Source of the DNA: Chionoecetes opilio
Taxonomy: Eukaryota; Arthropoda; Malacostraca; Decapoda; Majidae
Length of the DNA: 64,000 nucleotides
NCBI GenBank assembly: GCA_016584305.1
Contig: JACEEZ010001777.1
Span: 298,501 to 362,500, forward strand
Reading direction: 5' to 3'
Each line of letters begins with the position of its first letter. Within the stretch, counting starts at the first letter, position 1. Shown here one piece after another: positions 35,073 through 45,909 of the stretch. A program made the translations under genes and the position numbers. The notes under the pieces were generated by a model. That model had not been told where the DNA came from and made no database searches. It worked only from the letters and a program-made list of their open reading frames with translations.

Positions 35073-36413
35073 GTCAAACCTTGGTTTTCGAACTTAATTA
35101 GTTCCTAAAAGTTGTTCTAAAACCGAATTGTTCTAAAACCGAAACACATTTTTCCATAAGAAACAATATAAAATGGATTAATCCGTTCCTGACCCCCAAA
35201 ATAAAGACCTTTTTTTACAAAAATGAAAATTAAACTAATCCTCCCCTTTTGACTCACTCACTAACCTAACCTAACCTAATCCCACACTTTAACCTCCTAA
35301 CTAAAGCCAAATCTGCATTAAATAAGTATCCGCGGTAAGGGAAGAACAGAGGCGATGCAGGTCACAAGAGGAAGAAGAGTGAGGCGCTCGTAAACACTTG
35401 TCTCTCGCCTCCCTATGAACAAACAACATGTCATTATCTCCAAAAGTAATGATAACCTAACCCCCCTTTGAAATCGCTCACTACCTAACCTAACCTAATC
35501 CACACTTAACTCCTAACTAAAGCCAAATCTCGCATTAAATAGTATCCGCGGTAAGGAAAACAAGGCGATGCAGGTCATAAGAGGAAGGGAGTGAGCACTC
35601 GATCGTAAACCTTGTCTCTCTCCTCCTATAAAACAGTCATTATCTCAAAAGTAAAGATTTGAGACGGAAGCCATAGAGAGAATGTTCCTAGAATCCAATA
35701 AGTAAATAGAAACCAAACTCCAATGTGTACCGTGATAACACTTTAGTCGCCAGCCGCCAATATTACGAATTATAGCATCACTACTGATGTGTATGTGCCA
35801 CTGAAGATGATACACAGTAGTTTATAACATGACTGTATAATCTACTCTGTTTCAGTGTTGTTTTATGCTTTGTATCTGCAAGTATATACGGTTTCAAAGT
35901 TTTGCTACTCGTTTTTTTTGGCGGACGACTATGGCAGAAGGTTACTCAGAACATACCGTAGTGTTGGTCCACTCTGTTGATATTTTTGTAATTTGTTCAT
36001 TTATAGCCATACTATGAACAGCGAAGACACAAATGACACAGACTTCCAGATAGCCCTTACCTTCCTGAAATCATGGTGTAGAAATGGTAAGTACATTACC
36101 ATACCACCACACTCTGTAAATAAAAAAAGTTGTCTTGGCGACTTAGTGTTATCTACTGTAGGGAGTTTGGTCCAAGTGTAAACTAATTACCGAAATAATG
36201 CCAACACAAGAAACTAGTCAAAATCAAAGAGCAGTCGTAGCGGTTTTTACTAAGTGAGGGCCGCGGCGAGACTGACGTCACTGACGCGCACAGTTGCCGA
36301 GTAGCTTGTTCGGCACCGAGTATCGTACGGCAACCGTGGCAATTATGAGTTGAAATCTGTTCGTGAACCAAATTGTTCGAAAAGGGAGACGTTCGAAACC
36401 CGAGGTTTGACTG
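35073..36413. mobile_element. Tigger-type MITE Q
   Basis: Left end GTCAAACCTTGGTTTTCGAA (the leading CA is lost) and right end GTTCGAAACCCGAGGTTTGACTG followed by TA. It contains a tandem duplication of about 220 bp at 35236-35665 with the TCCGCGGTAAGG landmark twice. No coding capacity. Confidence 0.75.
35236..35665. repeat. Tandem duplication of about 220 bp
   Basis: Both copies run from CCTAACCTAACCTAATCC through AAAGCCAAATCT, TATCCGCGGTAAGG and GCGATGCAGGTCA to CATTATCTC. The second copy has many single-base losses. Confidence 0.85.
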
Positions 36414-36415
36414 TA

Positions 36416-36935
36416 CAGTAAACCCTCCTTAAGTCTGAGCAATAGGGGGTCCAGCCCTTTCCGACTTTTGAAATATTACGACATCCAAAATTTCCACCCC
36501 ACCATACAATAAATGCAAAATAGAACACAAGAAATCAACTCACTAGTTTTGATGCAGCAGAGGGAGGCTTTGTATGTACACTATTTTTCAATCTGAATCA
36601 CTATAGCTAGCAAAAATCTTGGTAGGTGAAAGGAGCCAGAGCTGAAGAAGCTGCACCCAGACTCACTACTGGTGGAGGGTTGAGGTTCCCTGGCTACTGG
36701 CTTGGGCTTGAAGAATGACGAGATCTTAGTCTGTTTTTCTGGGGGTAGCATACCGTCACGTGATGATGAAAGTCTTAAGATATCGCTTGGATGGGTAAAA
36801 CTCGTCCTAGTCAGCATGGTTGATCAGCTCTCTGCATTATGAGACTATATTATGTGGCTGTTGAGTGGTACCCCCGCATGTCGGAATATTTACGACTTAT
36901 CCAATATTTTACGACTGACTGCTGGCTGCCCCGTT
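36416..36935 (-). mobile_element. Tigger deletion derivative R keeping the C-terminal coding tail
   Basis: It begins CAGTAAACCCTCCTTAAGTC immediately after the TA that ends element Q. The minus strand at 36817-36581 encodes LPPEKQTKISSFFKP with Pro/Ser-rich sequence, the typical Tigger C-terminal tail. Everything upstream is missing and no right end was found. Confidence 0.65.
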
Positions 36936-37054
36936 TAATATAAGACGCACTAAATTCGTGGGATTATGACTATAGCCCCCTATAGGTTCCTTGCACGTGA
37001 CGTCACAGCACTTGCCGTGTAGACGACAGATGCCGGAGATGCGATTGTGGAGGA

Positions 37055-37320
37055 CCAACAAATGCCACTAGCAATGTTTACCACAGTGACTATACTGAAG
37101 ATGCCATCATTTTGTGGAGCTTTTAGATATTCTAACAAGACAATTAAGTTCCCCGAGAAGTCTTTCCTAAAACTGCCCGCGTTTGACAAGAGATATAAAG
37201 GGAAAATAGAACAATTATCACTTCAACGCCGATAGAAGGGGTTGGCTAACCTGGCAAGAAGCTGACCTATCAGACACCAAAATGAAGTATCTCCGTGTAT
37301 GCAGTGATAATTTCTAGAGA
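37055..37320 (+). pseudogene. THAP-type zinc finger domain, decayed
   Basis: The reading MPSFCGAFRYSNKTIKFPEK, then FDKRYKGKIEQLSLQR, then (after a one-base frame change near 37230) RRGWLTWQEADLSDTKMKY and LRVCSDNF follows the order of a THAP domain (C2CH zinc finger, DNA binding, common in P-element-type transposases). Two expected ligands are replaced: the second Cys by Tyr (FRYSN) and the His by Asn (CSDNF). A TAG follows, and no further domain is visible before element A begins. A fragment of either a transposase or a THAP gene. Confidence 0.6.
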
Positions 37321-37418
37321 TATATCTCGATATAATAAGTGGCATGATATACACTCGATCATATTCTGTCCAGTAGTAAATGTTTTTATCAAGGGGAATA
37401 GGGGCTATGACAGGGTTA

Positions 37419-38486
37419 CAGTCAACCCTCGATTTAACGGACTAAAAGGGGGGAGAAGTGGTCCGTTAAAGCCGATTGTCCGTTAGAGCGAGGGTATTTT
37501 CCTAAGGGTGTGAAAATATAGGAAAAACACAGGAAAAATTGTGCAATAAATGAGAAATAATCACAAACACAACCAGACCGTGTAGCTATGTTGGGAGGTA
37601 AACAGTGACTGGCGCTACGTGCTGGATTTGGTACGCTCCTACATGCTGTGAAATAAATGAGAAATAATTACAAACACAACCAGACCGTGTAGCTATGTTG
37701 GGAGGTAAACAGTGACTGGCGCTACATCAGGGATTGGCACACTCGCCCACGACTGTTCGGGACTGGTTTTAGGAGAGGTAGTAAGTATCCAGGCTCGCTC
37801 ATTACTGCTTGGTATGCTATAAAATATCATTATTCTAGGTGAATGTAGACATATAATGGCATTTTAATGGCTATCATTCATACATATGAGTAAAGGGCTA
37901 CAGAGTGGTAAAGAAGGAGATATGTGTCAAGTTTGAGCTCGAGTTTGACAGACCTAAGCGATCATAAGCAGAAAAGGTCACAAGAAGAAGAACAACAACA
38001 ACAACCCCGAGACAGGCCGTGGCTGTCAAAGGTATCGCTTATTATCATGACTATTTCTCATTATTATGTATAATATGTGGTTGTGATGAGCTGTCCTATA
38101 CACGTGTCACTATCAAGGTCAGTGTACCACCGTGTGTCGCCTTAAATAAGGGTGATTTAAGGTGTTGAGGTGACAGGGAGACAGTCTTGCAGCGACCACC
38201 CGATAACACTAATAGTCACTATTTTAAACAATACACACCTTCTACCACTAAATCACTAGCAGCACAGGCTCCTTCCTTATATATCTTAATATGTGATACT
38301 TCAAAACTCCTTAAAACCCAAGCATTCCAAAATAAAATGAGAAAACAATAAATTATGTTGAGTTGACAATTCGAGTGGCGATAAGTGGTATGGCATACCA
38401 TTCTTGCCCGCAAATTTGTCACGCAAATGGAGTCCATTAAATCTGATGTCCGTTAAATCGAGGTCCGTTAAATTGAGGGTCGACTG
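37419..38486. mobile_element. Tigger-type MITE A
   Basis: Ends CAGTCAACCCTCGATTTAAC and GTTAAATTGAGGGTCGACTG, TA on both sides, 1068 bp, non-coding. The right TA opens into a long (TA)n tract. Confidence 0.88.
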
Positions 38487-38644
<158 letters not shown>

Positions 38645-38913
38645 CTGTCGGACCCCGCCGAACACGAGTTCGCCCTGCACGAAACTCGCACTTACACGAA
38701 TAGGTAAAATATCCCATGACTTGCCGAACACGAGTTTTACTCGCGATAAACACGAATTTGAATTTCCCGGCGGATGTTGTCGATGCTGTCGGCGGCCATT
38801 TTGCCGGGGACAGCCTGGGCACGCTCAGCCTGGGCCGCCAGAGCTGCTACACGTAGTCTTTCTCTCTCTTGCTCGTGCTGCTGTTGCCTCACGTCGTGCT
38901 GCGCCTGCTGGCC

Positions 38914-39365
38914 ATGTCTTCCAAGCGTTCGGCTCCAACTACTCCAGGGTCAAGCGAGAAGAAGAGGAAAGTGTTGTCCCTAGCGGAGAAGATGGATGTG
39001 CTTGCTGTGATTGATAGTGGCCTAGGCTGGTCTGCTACGGCAAGAAGTTTGGCCTGCATGAGGCCACTGTTCGTACCATCTGGAAGACCCGTGAAAAAAT
39101 AAGACAAAGCGTGCGAGAGAGTGCTGATGTCTCTAGCAAGGTGGCTTCTGTGAGCCGACGTGACCCGCTGCTAGAGAAGATGGAGAAAATACTGAACAGG
39201 TGAGTAATGATTTTCATATAAATAAAGTTTATGTTATTGTGTGTGTTGCTACATGTGGTGTGCTAACAGGTGCTCGGGTGGTGTGTAAGGGTGTTACAGG
39301 TGAGTTAATTATTATTCATATGAATAAAGTATGTTTATTTACCCTATGTTACTACGTATATTACT

Positions 39366-39398
<33 letters not shown>

Positions 39399-39524
39399 GT
39401 GCTACGTGCAGGTGTGTTAACAGGTGCTGCGGTGGTGTGGGCTGTGTTGAGGCATGTGTGTGTGTGTGTTGTGCTACGTGCAGGTGTGTTAACAGGTGCT
39501 GCGGTGGTGTGGGCTGTGTTGAGG

Positions 39525-39574
<50 letters not shown>

Positions 39575-41507
39575 GTGCTACGTGCAGGTGTGTTAACAGG
39601 TGCTGCGGTGGTGTGGGCTGTGTTGAGGCGTGTGTGTGTGTGTGTGTGTGTGTGGTGCTACGTGCAGGTGTGTTAGCATGCATGCATGTGTGTGTGTGTG
39701 TTGAGGCATACCGTTGTACAGTACCATTGTATTTACGCATTGTTTTTTTCTTGTCATTTACGCATAACAGGTGGATATCAGAGCAAGTGGACCAGCGGAA
39801 GAGCAACGTGGACGGCGTAGCCATCAGGGAAAAGGCGAGGAGCATCTACGACCACCTAGCAGAGAAGGAGCCTTCTGGATCCTCCCCTGCCCCCGGGTTT
39901 ATTGCCAGCCATGGGTGGTTCCATAGATTCAAGCAGCGTTTTAGCCTGCACAACATTGCTCGCACAGGTAAAAACATTCAATATATTTTCACACTTCTAT
40001 CTATCTAATATTGACTCGTGCTATATTCCAGTAATGAAGAGCATTAAATATTTTTTTCACACTTCTATCTATCTATCTATTGACTTGCCATATTCCCATA
40101 ATGAAAAGGTTTTTTCTTCGTTTTTTTTCACAGGTGAGAGTGGGTCAGCTGATAAGGAAGGGGCGCAGGCATACCTCAGCACCTTCAAGTCCCTGATTGA
40201 AGACAGTGACTACCTACCTGAGCAGGTGCTCAACGCGGACGAAACTGGCCTATTTTATAAGAAAATGGGCAATAGGACTTACATCCACAAGGAAGTCAAG
40301 AAGTTACCAGGATTCAAGGCATTTAAGGACCGTCTGACACTGCTGTTTGTGAGGAATGCTGCAGGGGACTGCAAGATTAAACCGCTCCTTGTGTATCGTG
40401 CTGCCAACCCACGTGCTCTGAAGGGACTCAACAAGCGTTTTCTGTCAGTGGTATGGAAATCAAACAAGAAGGCATGGGTGACAGCGAAGGTGTTTGAGGA
40501 GTGGTTCCACGAACATTTTGTGCCAGAAGTGCAGCTCTACATGTCCAAGAAAAATCTGGCATTTAAGGCAGTTCTGCTAGTGGATAATGCTGGTGGACAC
40601 ACTTCACAGGCACTTAACCTGGACCATCCGAATGTGTGCGTTTCCTACCTTCCCCCAAGGACAACTTCCCTGTTGCAACCGATGGACATGGGTGTGATCA
40701 AGACATTCAAGTGCAACTACCAGAGGGCTGTGTACAGAGAAGCACTCAAGAGGATGGAAGACGACAGCACGATGACTCTCATGGACTTCTGGAAGCAGTA
40801 CAACATCCGACATGCTCTTTTGACCATCAAGCAGGCATGGGATGAAGTGAAGCCAAGCACCCTTAATGCCTGTTGGAAGACTCCTTATCTGGCCTGAGTG
40901 TGTCAACGACTTCAATGGGTTCCCTGCAGTCACTCAGCAAATGAAGGACATTGTAGACCTGGCACACACTGTTGGGGGTGAAGGCTTCTCTGACATGACT
41001 GAGGAGGATGTGGCAGAACTCATTGACTCCCATGGAGCAGAGCCTTCAGTGGAAGAGATTATCCAGATGAATGAGGATGACCAAGCAGGTGATGATGCTG
41101 ATGAAGATGACGACACAGAGACAAGGCCTGTGTTTACCATCATGAAATTGAGAAACTTGCTGAGGGAAGCAGATAACTTGACAGAGCTCTTCACTGACCA
41201 AGACCCCATACAGGAGAGGAGCATCAAGTTCAAGAGAGTTGTGGATGAAGGCCTTATACCCTACAAGGAAACTTTAAGGAGCATGGAGGCCTCTGCTTGC
41301 CAAAAGCCCATCACAGCTTTCTTCAAACCATCTCCAGCCAGCACACCAGCCAAGAAGCATTCTACACCTGCTACACCTCCTGTTACTACACCAGCCAGGC
41401 AGCCTGTTACTCCTGCTACACCAGATAATACTACCTCATCAATGTCATCTGTCTCTCCCATCCCATTATGTGGCTTTGATGATCCAGATGATACAGACAG
41501 TGAGTGA
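38914..41507 (+). pseudogene. Tigger/pogo transposase, three exons, copy 1
   Basis: Exon 1 (38914-39199) encodes [19 protein letters not shown] with an NLS-like run and a CENP-B HTH ([20 protein letters not shown]). A one-base loss near 39040 breaks it; the other copy is intact there. Introns 39200-39770 and 39968-40133 are GT-AG and in phase. Exon 2 (39771-39967) holds the second HTH (HGWFHRFKQRF). Exon 3 from 40134 has the DDE_1 core with Asp codons at 40238-40240 (NADETGLF), 40583-40585 (VDNAGGH) and 40685-40687 (QPMDMG). The frame ends at TGA 40895-40897, and the C-terminal region (acidic, then QKPITAFFKPSPAS) continues in another frame to 41507. The enzyme would cut and paste TA-flanked elements. 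Confidence 0.9.
39360..39705. repeat. Intronic tandem array with (GT)n
   Basis: A unit of about 60 bp (GCTACGTGCAGGTGTGTTAAC, GGTGCTGCGGTGGTGTGGGC) plus variable (TG)n, three full copies and a partial one, within intron 1. The matching array in copy 2 is at about 45618-45960 with different (TG)n lengths. Confidence 0.92.
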
Positions 41508-41899
41508 TCTCCACCCAGCACACCAGCCATGCCTCCTGCTACACCAGCCAAGCAGCCTGTTACCTCTATTTTTTTTATAGTTAATGAAAACCATTTTCTA
41601 GTTTTAAGGTATTTTTTATTATTAATAAAAAATATTAATTGTAATAACAGTTGTTTCCTTCATCTTATTCACCCAAAAATAGTAGTAAACATTTTTTACC
41701 CTCCAAAAATGAGGGTCTGGGAACGTAACCTATTTTTTTACTTATCAAAAAAAAGTGAAATTTTTTTTTGACCCCCAAAAAGTGATGGTCTGGGAACGTA
41801 ACCCCTATTTTCCTATTGAACCTGTTATTCGCCGAACACGAATTTTGCCGTGCACGACGGGGTCAGGACCGTTACTGTCGTGTTCGACGGGGTCTGACA

Positions 41900-42186
<287 letters not shown>

Positions 42187-42240
<54 letters not shown>

Positions 42241-42247
42241 TATATAT

Positions 42248-42310
<63 letters not shown>

Positions 42311-42320
42311 TATATATACA
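42187..42320. repeat. (TA)n microsatellite
   Basis: TA tract between the mini-element and element B. Confidence 0.97.
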
Positions 42321-43628
42321 CAGTACCCTCCCGAGTTTCGGGCTTGCTTTCTTCCGGAGGCATAGCGCGAAACTCGGGTCTTGAAAACACTGTAGAAATG
42401 CTTATTTAGTCCGGTGCGAGGTGTACCTACTGTATTTTACAACTTATAAGACTCACTTTTTCCCCTAAAAAATATCCTGAAAATGCCCCAAGCCCCTGTC
42501 CACCCAGCAGTGAATGGGTACCGGGTGTTAGCCAAGGGTTTGTGACCCGCCTCCCGGGGTGGTGGCTTCGGCCAACACTACGTAGAGGAGAGGAGAGGAG
42601 GAGGATAGAGGAGGGAGGAGAGGAGCTTGAGCTTGAGCTTGAGCTGGGAGTCACCCAGCGGATGCTGTCGGTGAAGCCTTTAGTCCGGCGTTCTCCCACA
42701 CACGTATGTATTCTGTCCTACGAATGATACTTGATCTTGATCTTGATATTACAGGTGGCCTATTCTTCATAGGCCAGGCCTTTGAACCAGTGTTGCATAA
42801 AATAAGTAACACCTCAAAATAAGTAGAACCTGACCTAGCTCACCCCCCTGCCGATCCTTACTTATTTACCACAAAATACTCCTTTGTAAGTGATTAACAA
42901 GGACGTGCATGGTACTGTGGTTGCTGGAGGTACTGGAGGAGACAGGAGAGAAGAGAGGAAGGCATTGGAGGTACCGTAGGGAAGGGAGGAAAACATTAGT
43001 GTAGTGATTAGTTAGTAAGAGCAAGGCATTGATTAGTTAGTAAGAGCAAGGCATTGAGTGATCTAGCTCTGTACACGTCTTATGTCTATGTTAGTGTGCT
43101 TTTATGTATGACAAGGCAGGTGAAGGGATTATCTTGTTAAAAACTTCCATCTCTCTCTCGATTCGCCTTCTTCTTGTGACCTTTGACGCTTAGTATCGCT
43201 TCATAGGTTCTCTTCAAACTTTGTCTGCTTCGTTAACAGATTTGTCAACTCTTCCCTTGTCTATTTCACCTGGGATACTAAAACATTGTAATTTGTTTTG
43301 GTCTGAGTCGGAGTCAGAGTTGGCATCGGAGGACACAGGGGGCGGCATGAGCCTCTAATCACAGGCGTCACTATAGAAATTCTGTCTGCGCCACCACGGG
43401 CAAGGGCCAACCATCACAACCCTCAAGTGAACCTCCAGGGCCTACCATCCCACCCCTGGAGGTCAGTGCCTAACGGCGATGTAGGCACACACACACACAC
43501 CAAAAAAAAAAAAAAAACGCGAAACTCGGGGATATAATGCACGAAAGTCGGGATGGTAAGAATTTAGGACTCAGCGTGAAACTCGAGGATCGCGAAACAC
43601 GCATAGCGTGAAACTCGGGAGAGTACTG
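42321..43628. mobile_element. Tigger-type MITE B, with inner repeats
   Basis: Left end CAGTACCCTCCCGAGTTTCG and right end CGTGAAACTCGGGAGAGTACTG, TA on the right and TACA on the left. It contains a family-K' left-end fragment (42428-42484) and a SINE-like repeat (42485-42790). No coding capacity. Confidence 0.8.
42485..42790 (+). repeat. SINE-like repeat H with (TTGATC)n-type tail
   Basis: GC-rich body (CAGCAGTGAATGGGTACCGG, GGGAGTCACCCAGCGGATGC) then TACTTGATCTTGATCTTGAT and GGTGGCCTATTCTTCATAGG. Parts recur at 32072-32150 and 56838-56900. Looks like a short interspersed repeat, but no clear polymerase III promoter was seen. Confidence 0.5.
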
Positions 43629-43649
43629 TATATACATGTACTATATATA

Positions 43650-44417
43650 CAGGGAGGTCCCGAAGATACAAGCAGTTAGGTTACACCTGGCATACTCGTA
43701 AAGCAAAATCTCGTATAACGAAACACATAACTAATGATAAAATATAGGTTTGGTTCCAGGACCCCATCAATTAAAAAAAAGAAAAGAAAAAAAAAAAAAA
43801 GACATGTTTTTCAAGCTAAAATAAACTATAGCAAACACAACAAACACACAGCGTCTATATTACCCACACTGTACTACCTATTCTGTAGAAAAAGCATTCT
43901 GAAAGAGAAAATAGCACACAAAATAACATGACTGCACATTCATTAAACATAAAACATGCATAACAAGCAAAAAAGACGTTGTAATGTAGGAGACGCCGCG
44001 TGATACAAGAGAAGGTAGTGTAGCGGTCCCAAGGTTGGGGCTGCACACCTGCTAATTAACCCTAAAGGTCAGGCCGCGCCATATGCTTAATTACCCTTCA
44101 GGTCACGCCTTGCTAGGGGTGACCTGACTGCAGTCCCAAGGTTGGGGCCGCACACCTGCTAATTACCCCTAAATGTCAGGACGCGCCATATGCTTAATTA
44201 CCCTTCAGGTCATGGCTTGCTAGGGGTGACCTCACTGGGGTCAACCAAATCCCCCTTTGTCCAGCCTGGGAGTGGTAGGGCATGCATTTTTAACTTGATA
44301 ATTTTACTCACCCCAGTTTGAATGTCGTATCATTGGATTTTCGATCTCGTATATTGAAAAGAGACCCTAATTTACACATCTTGTATCATCGAATGCTCGT
44401 ATAACGGGACCTCCCTG
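43650..44417. mobile_element. TA-flanked MITE family C, copy 2
   Basis: Ends CAGGGAGGTCCCGAAGATAC and CGTATAACGGGACCTCCCTG, TA on both sides. 768 bp. The middle holds two tandem copies of a unit of about 105 bp (44030-44240). Confidence 0.9.
44030..44240. repeat. Two tandem copies of about 105 bp
   Basis: Each copy runs from GGTCCCAAGGTTGGGG or its AGTCCCAAGG variant through CACACCTGCTAATTA and CGCGCCATATGCTTAATTAC to CTTGCTAGGGGTGACCT. Confidence 0.88.
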
Positions 44418-44425
44418 TATATATA

Positions 44426-44794
44426 GAGTAAAAGCCTTATACCTCGGCACGATAGGGGCTCTGGCCCTTGCCGAGTTATGCAATGTCCTCCTCTGATATG
44501 GGGAATTTTTTTAAATTTAATACAGTACTGTAAAAGCATAAAAACTACACTTACCAGTGAACGGGTAGCAGCAGGCATGTAATCCAAGGAGAGGGGAGCC
44601 TTGTTGTAACATGTAAAAGATGTTAGGGGGACTCAGTCGCATTTTAACACTGGTATCACTTTAATCACTTTATAATCACAACTCTGTACTGTATAAAAAA
44701 AAAAAAAAATGTAAAAAAAAAAAAAAATCTTGGCTTTGCCATGCCGAGTTATATCAAATTCCGAGTTATACAGTGCTGAGTTATAAGGGTTTTA

Positions 44795-44797
<3 letters not shown>
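44426..44797. mobile_element. Tigger-type MITE U
   Basis: Left end GAGTAAAAGCCTTATACCTC and right end GAGTTATAAGGGTTTTACTG, TA on both sides, 372 bp. The left first base is G instead of C. Confidence 0.78.
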
Positions 44798-44841
<44 letters not shown>

Positions 44842-44844
44842 TAT

Positions 44845-44897
<53 letters not shown>
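44798..44897. repeat. (TA)n microsatellite
   Basis: TA tract between MITE U and Tigger copy 2. Confidence 0.97.
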
Positions 44898-45866
44898 CTG
44901 TCGGACCCCGCCGAACACGAGTTCGCCCTACACGAAACTCGCACTTACACGAATAGGTAAATATCCCATGACTTGCCGAACACGAGTTTTACTCGCGATA
45001 ACACGAATTTGAATTTCCCGGCGGATGTTGTCGATGCTGTCGGCGGCCATTTTGCCGGGGACAGCCGGGGCACGCTCAGCCTGGGCCGCCAGAGCTGCTA
45101 CACGTAGTCTTTCTCTCTCTTGCTCGTGCTGCTGTTGCCTCACGTCGTGCTGCGCCTGCTGGCCATGTCTTCCAAGCGTTCGGCTCCAACTACTCCAGGG
45201 TCAAGCGAGAAGAAGAGGAAAGTGTTGTCCCTAGCGGAGAAGATGGATGTGCTTGCTGTGATTGATAGTGGCCTAGGCTGGTCTGCTACGGGCAAGAAGT
45301 TTGGCCTGCATGAGGCCACTGTTCGTACCATCTGGAAGACCCGTGAAAAAATAAGACAAAGCGTGGCGAGAGAGTGCTGATGTCTCTAGCAAGGTGGCTT
45401 CTGTGAGCCGACGTGACCCGCTGCTAGAGAAGATGGAGAAATACTGAACAGGTGAGTTAATGATTTTCATATAAATAAAGTTTATGTTATTGTGTGTGTT
45501 GCTACATGTGGTGTGCTAACAGGTGCTCGGGTGGTGTGTAAGGGTGTTACAGGTGAGTTAATTATTATTCATATGAATAAAGTATGTTTATTTACCCTAT
45601 GTTACTACGTATATTACTACGGGTGTGTGTGTGTGTGTGTGTGTGTGTTGTGCTACGTGCAGGTGTGTTAACAGGTGCTGCGGTGGTGTGGGCTGTGTTG
45701 AGGCATGTGTGTGTGTGTGTTGTGCTACGTGCAGGTGTGTTACAGGTGCTGCGGTGGTGTGGGCTGTGTTGAGGCATGTATGTGTGTGTGTGTGTGTCGT
45801 GCTACGTGCAGGTGTGTTAACAGGTGCTGCGGTGGTGTGGGCTGTGTTGAGGCGTGTGTGTGTGTG

Positions 45867-45909
<43 letters not shown>

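Larger units (their letters stand above)
38645..41900 (+). mobile_element. Full-length Tigger element, copy 1
   Basis: Ends CTGTCGGACCCCGCCGAACA and TGTTCGACGGGGTCTGACAG, with TA on both sides and (TA)n beyond. 3256 bp, near-identical to the copy at 44898-48147. One three-exon transposase gene. Confidence 0.93.

Noticed and set aside
35993..36181. Short open frame followed by a possible intron
   Set aside because: Inside MITE Q; no recognisable domain and too short to support.
39372..39676. Cys/Val-rich and His/Thr-rich open frames
   Set aside because: They come from the (GT)n-containing intronic array of the Tigger element; the same holds at 45597-46074.
44030..44240. Two similar 105-bp units considered as paired small RNA genes
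   Set aside because: No promoter boxes or stable fold evident; they are a tandem duplication inside a MITE.
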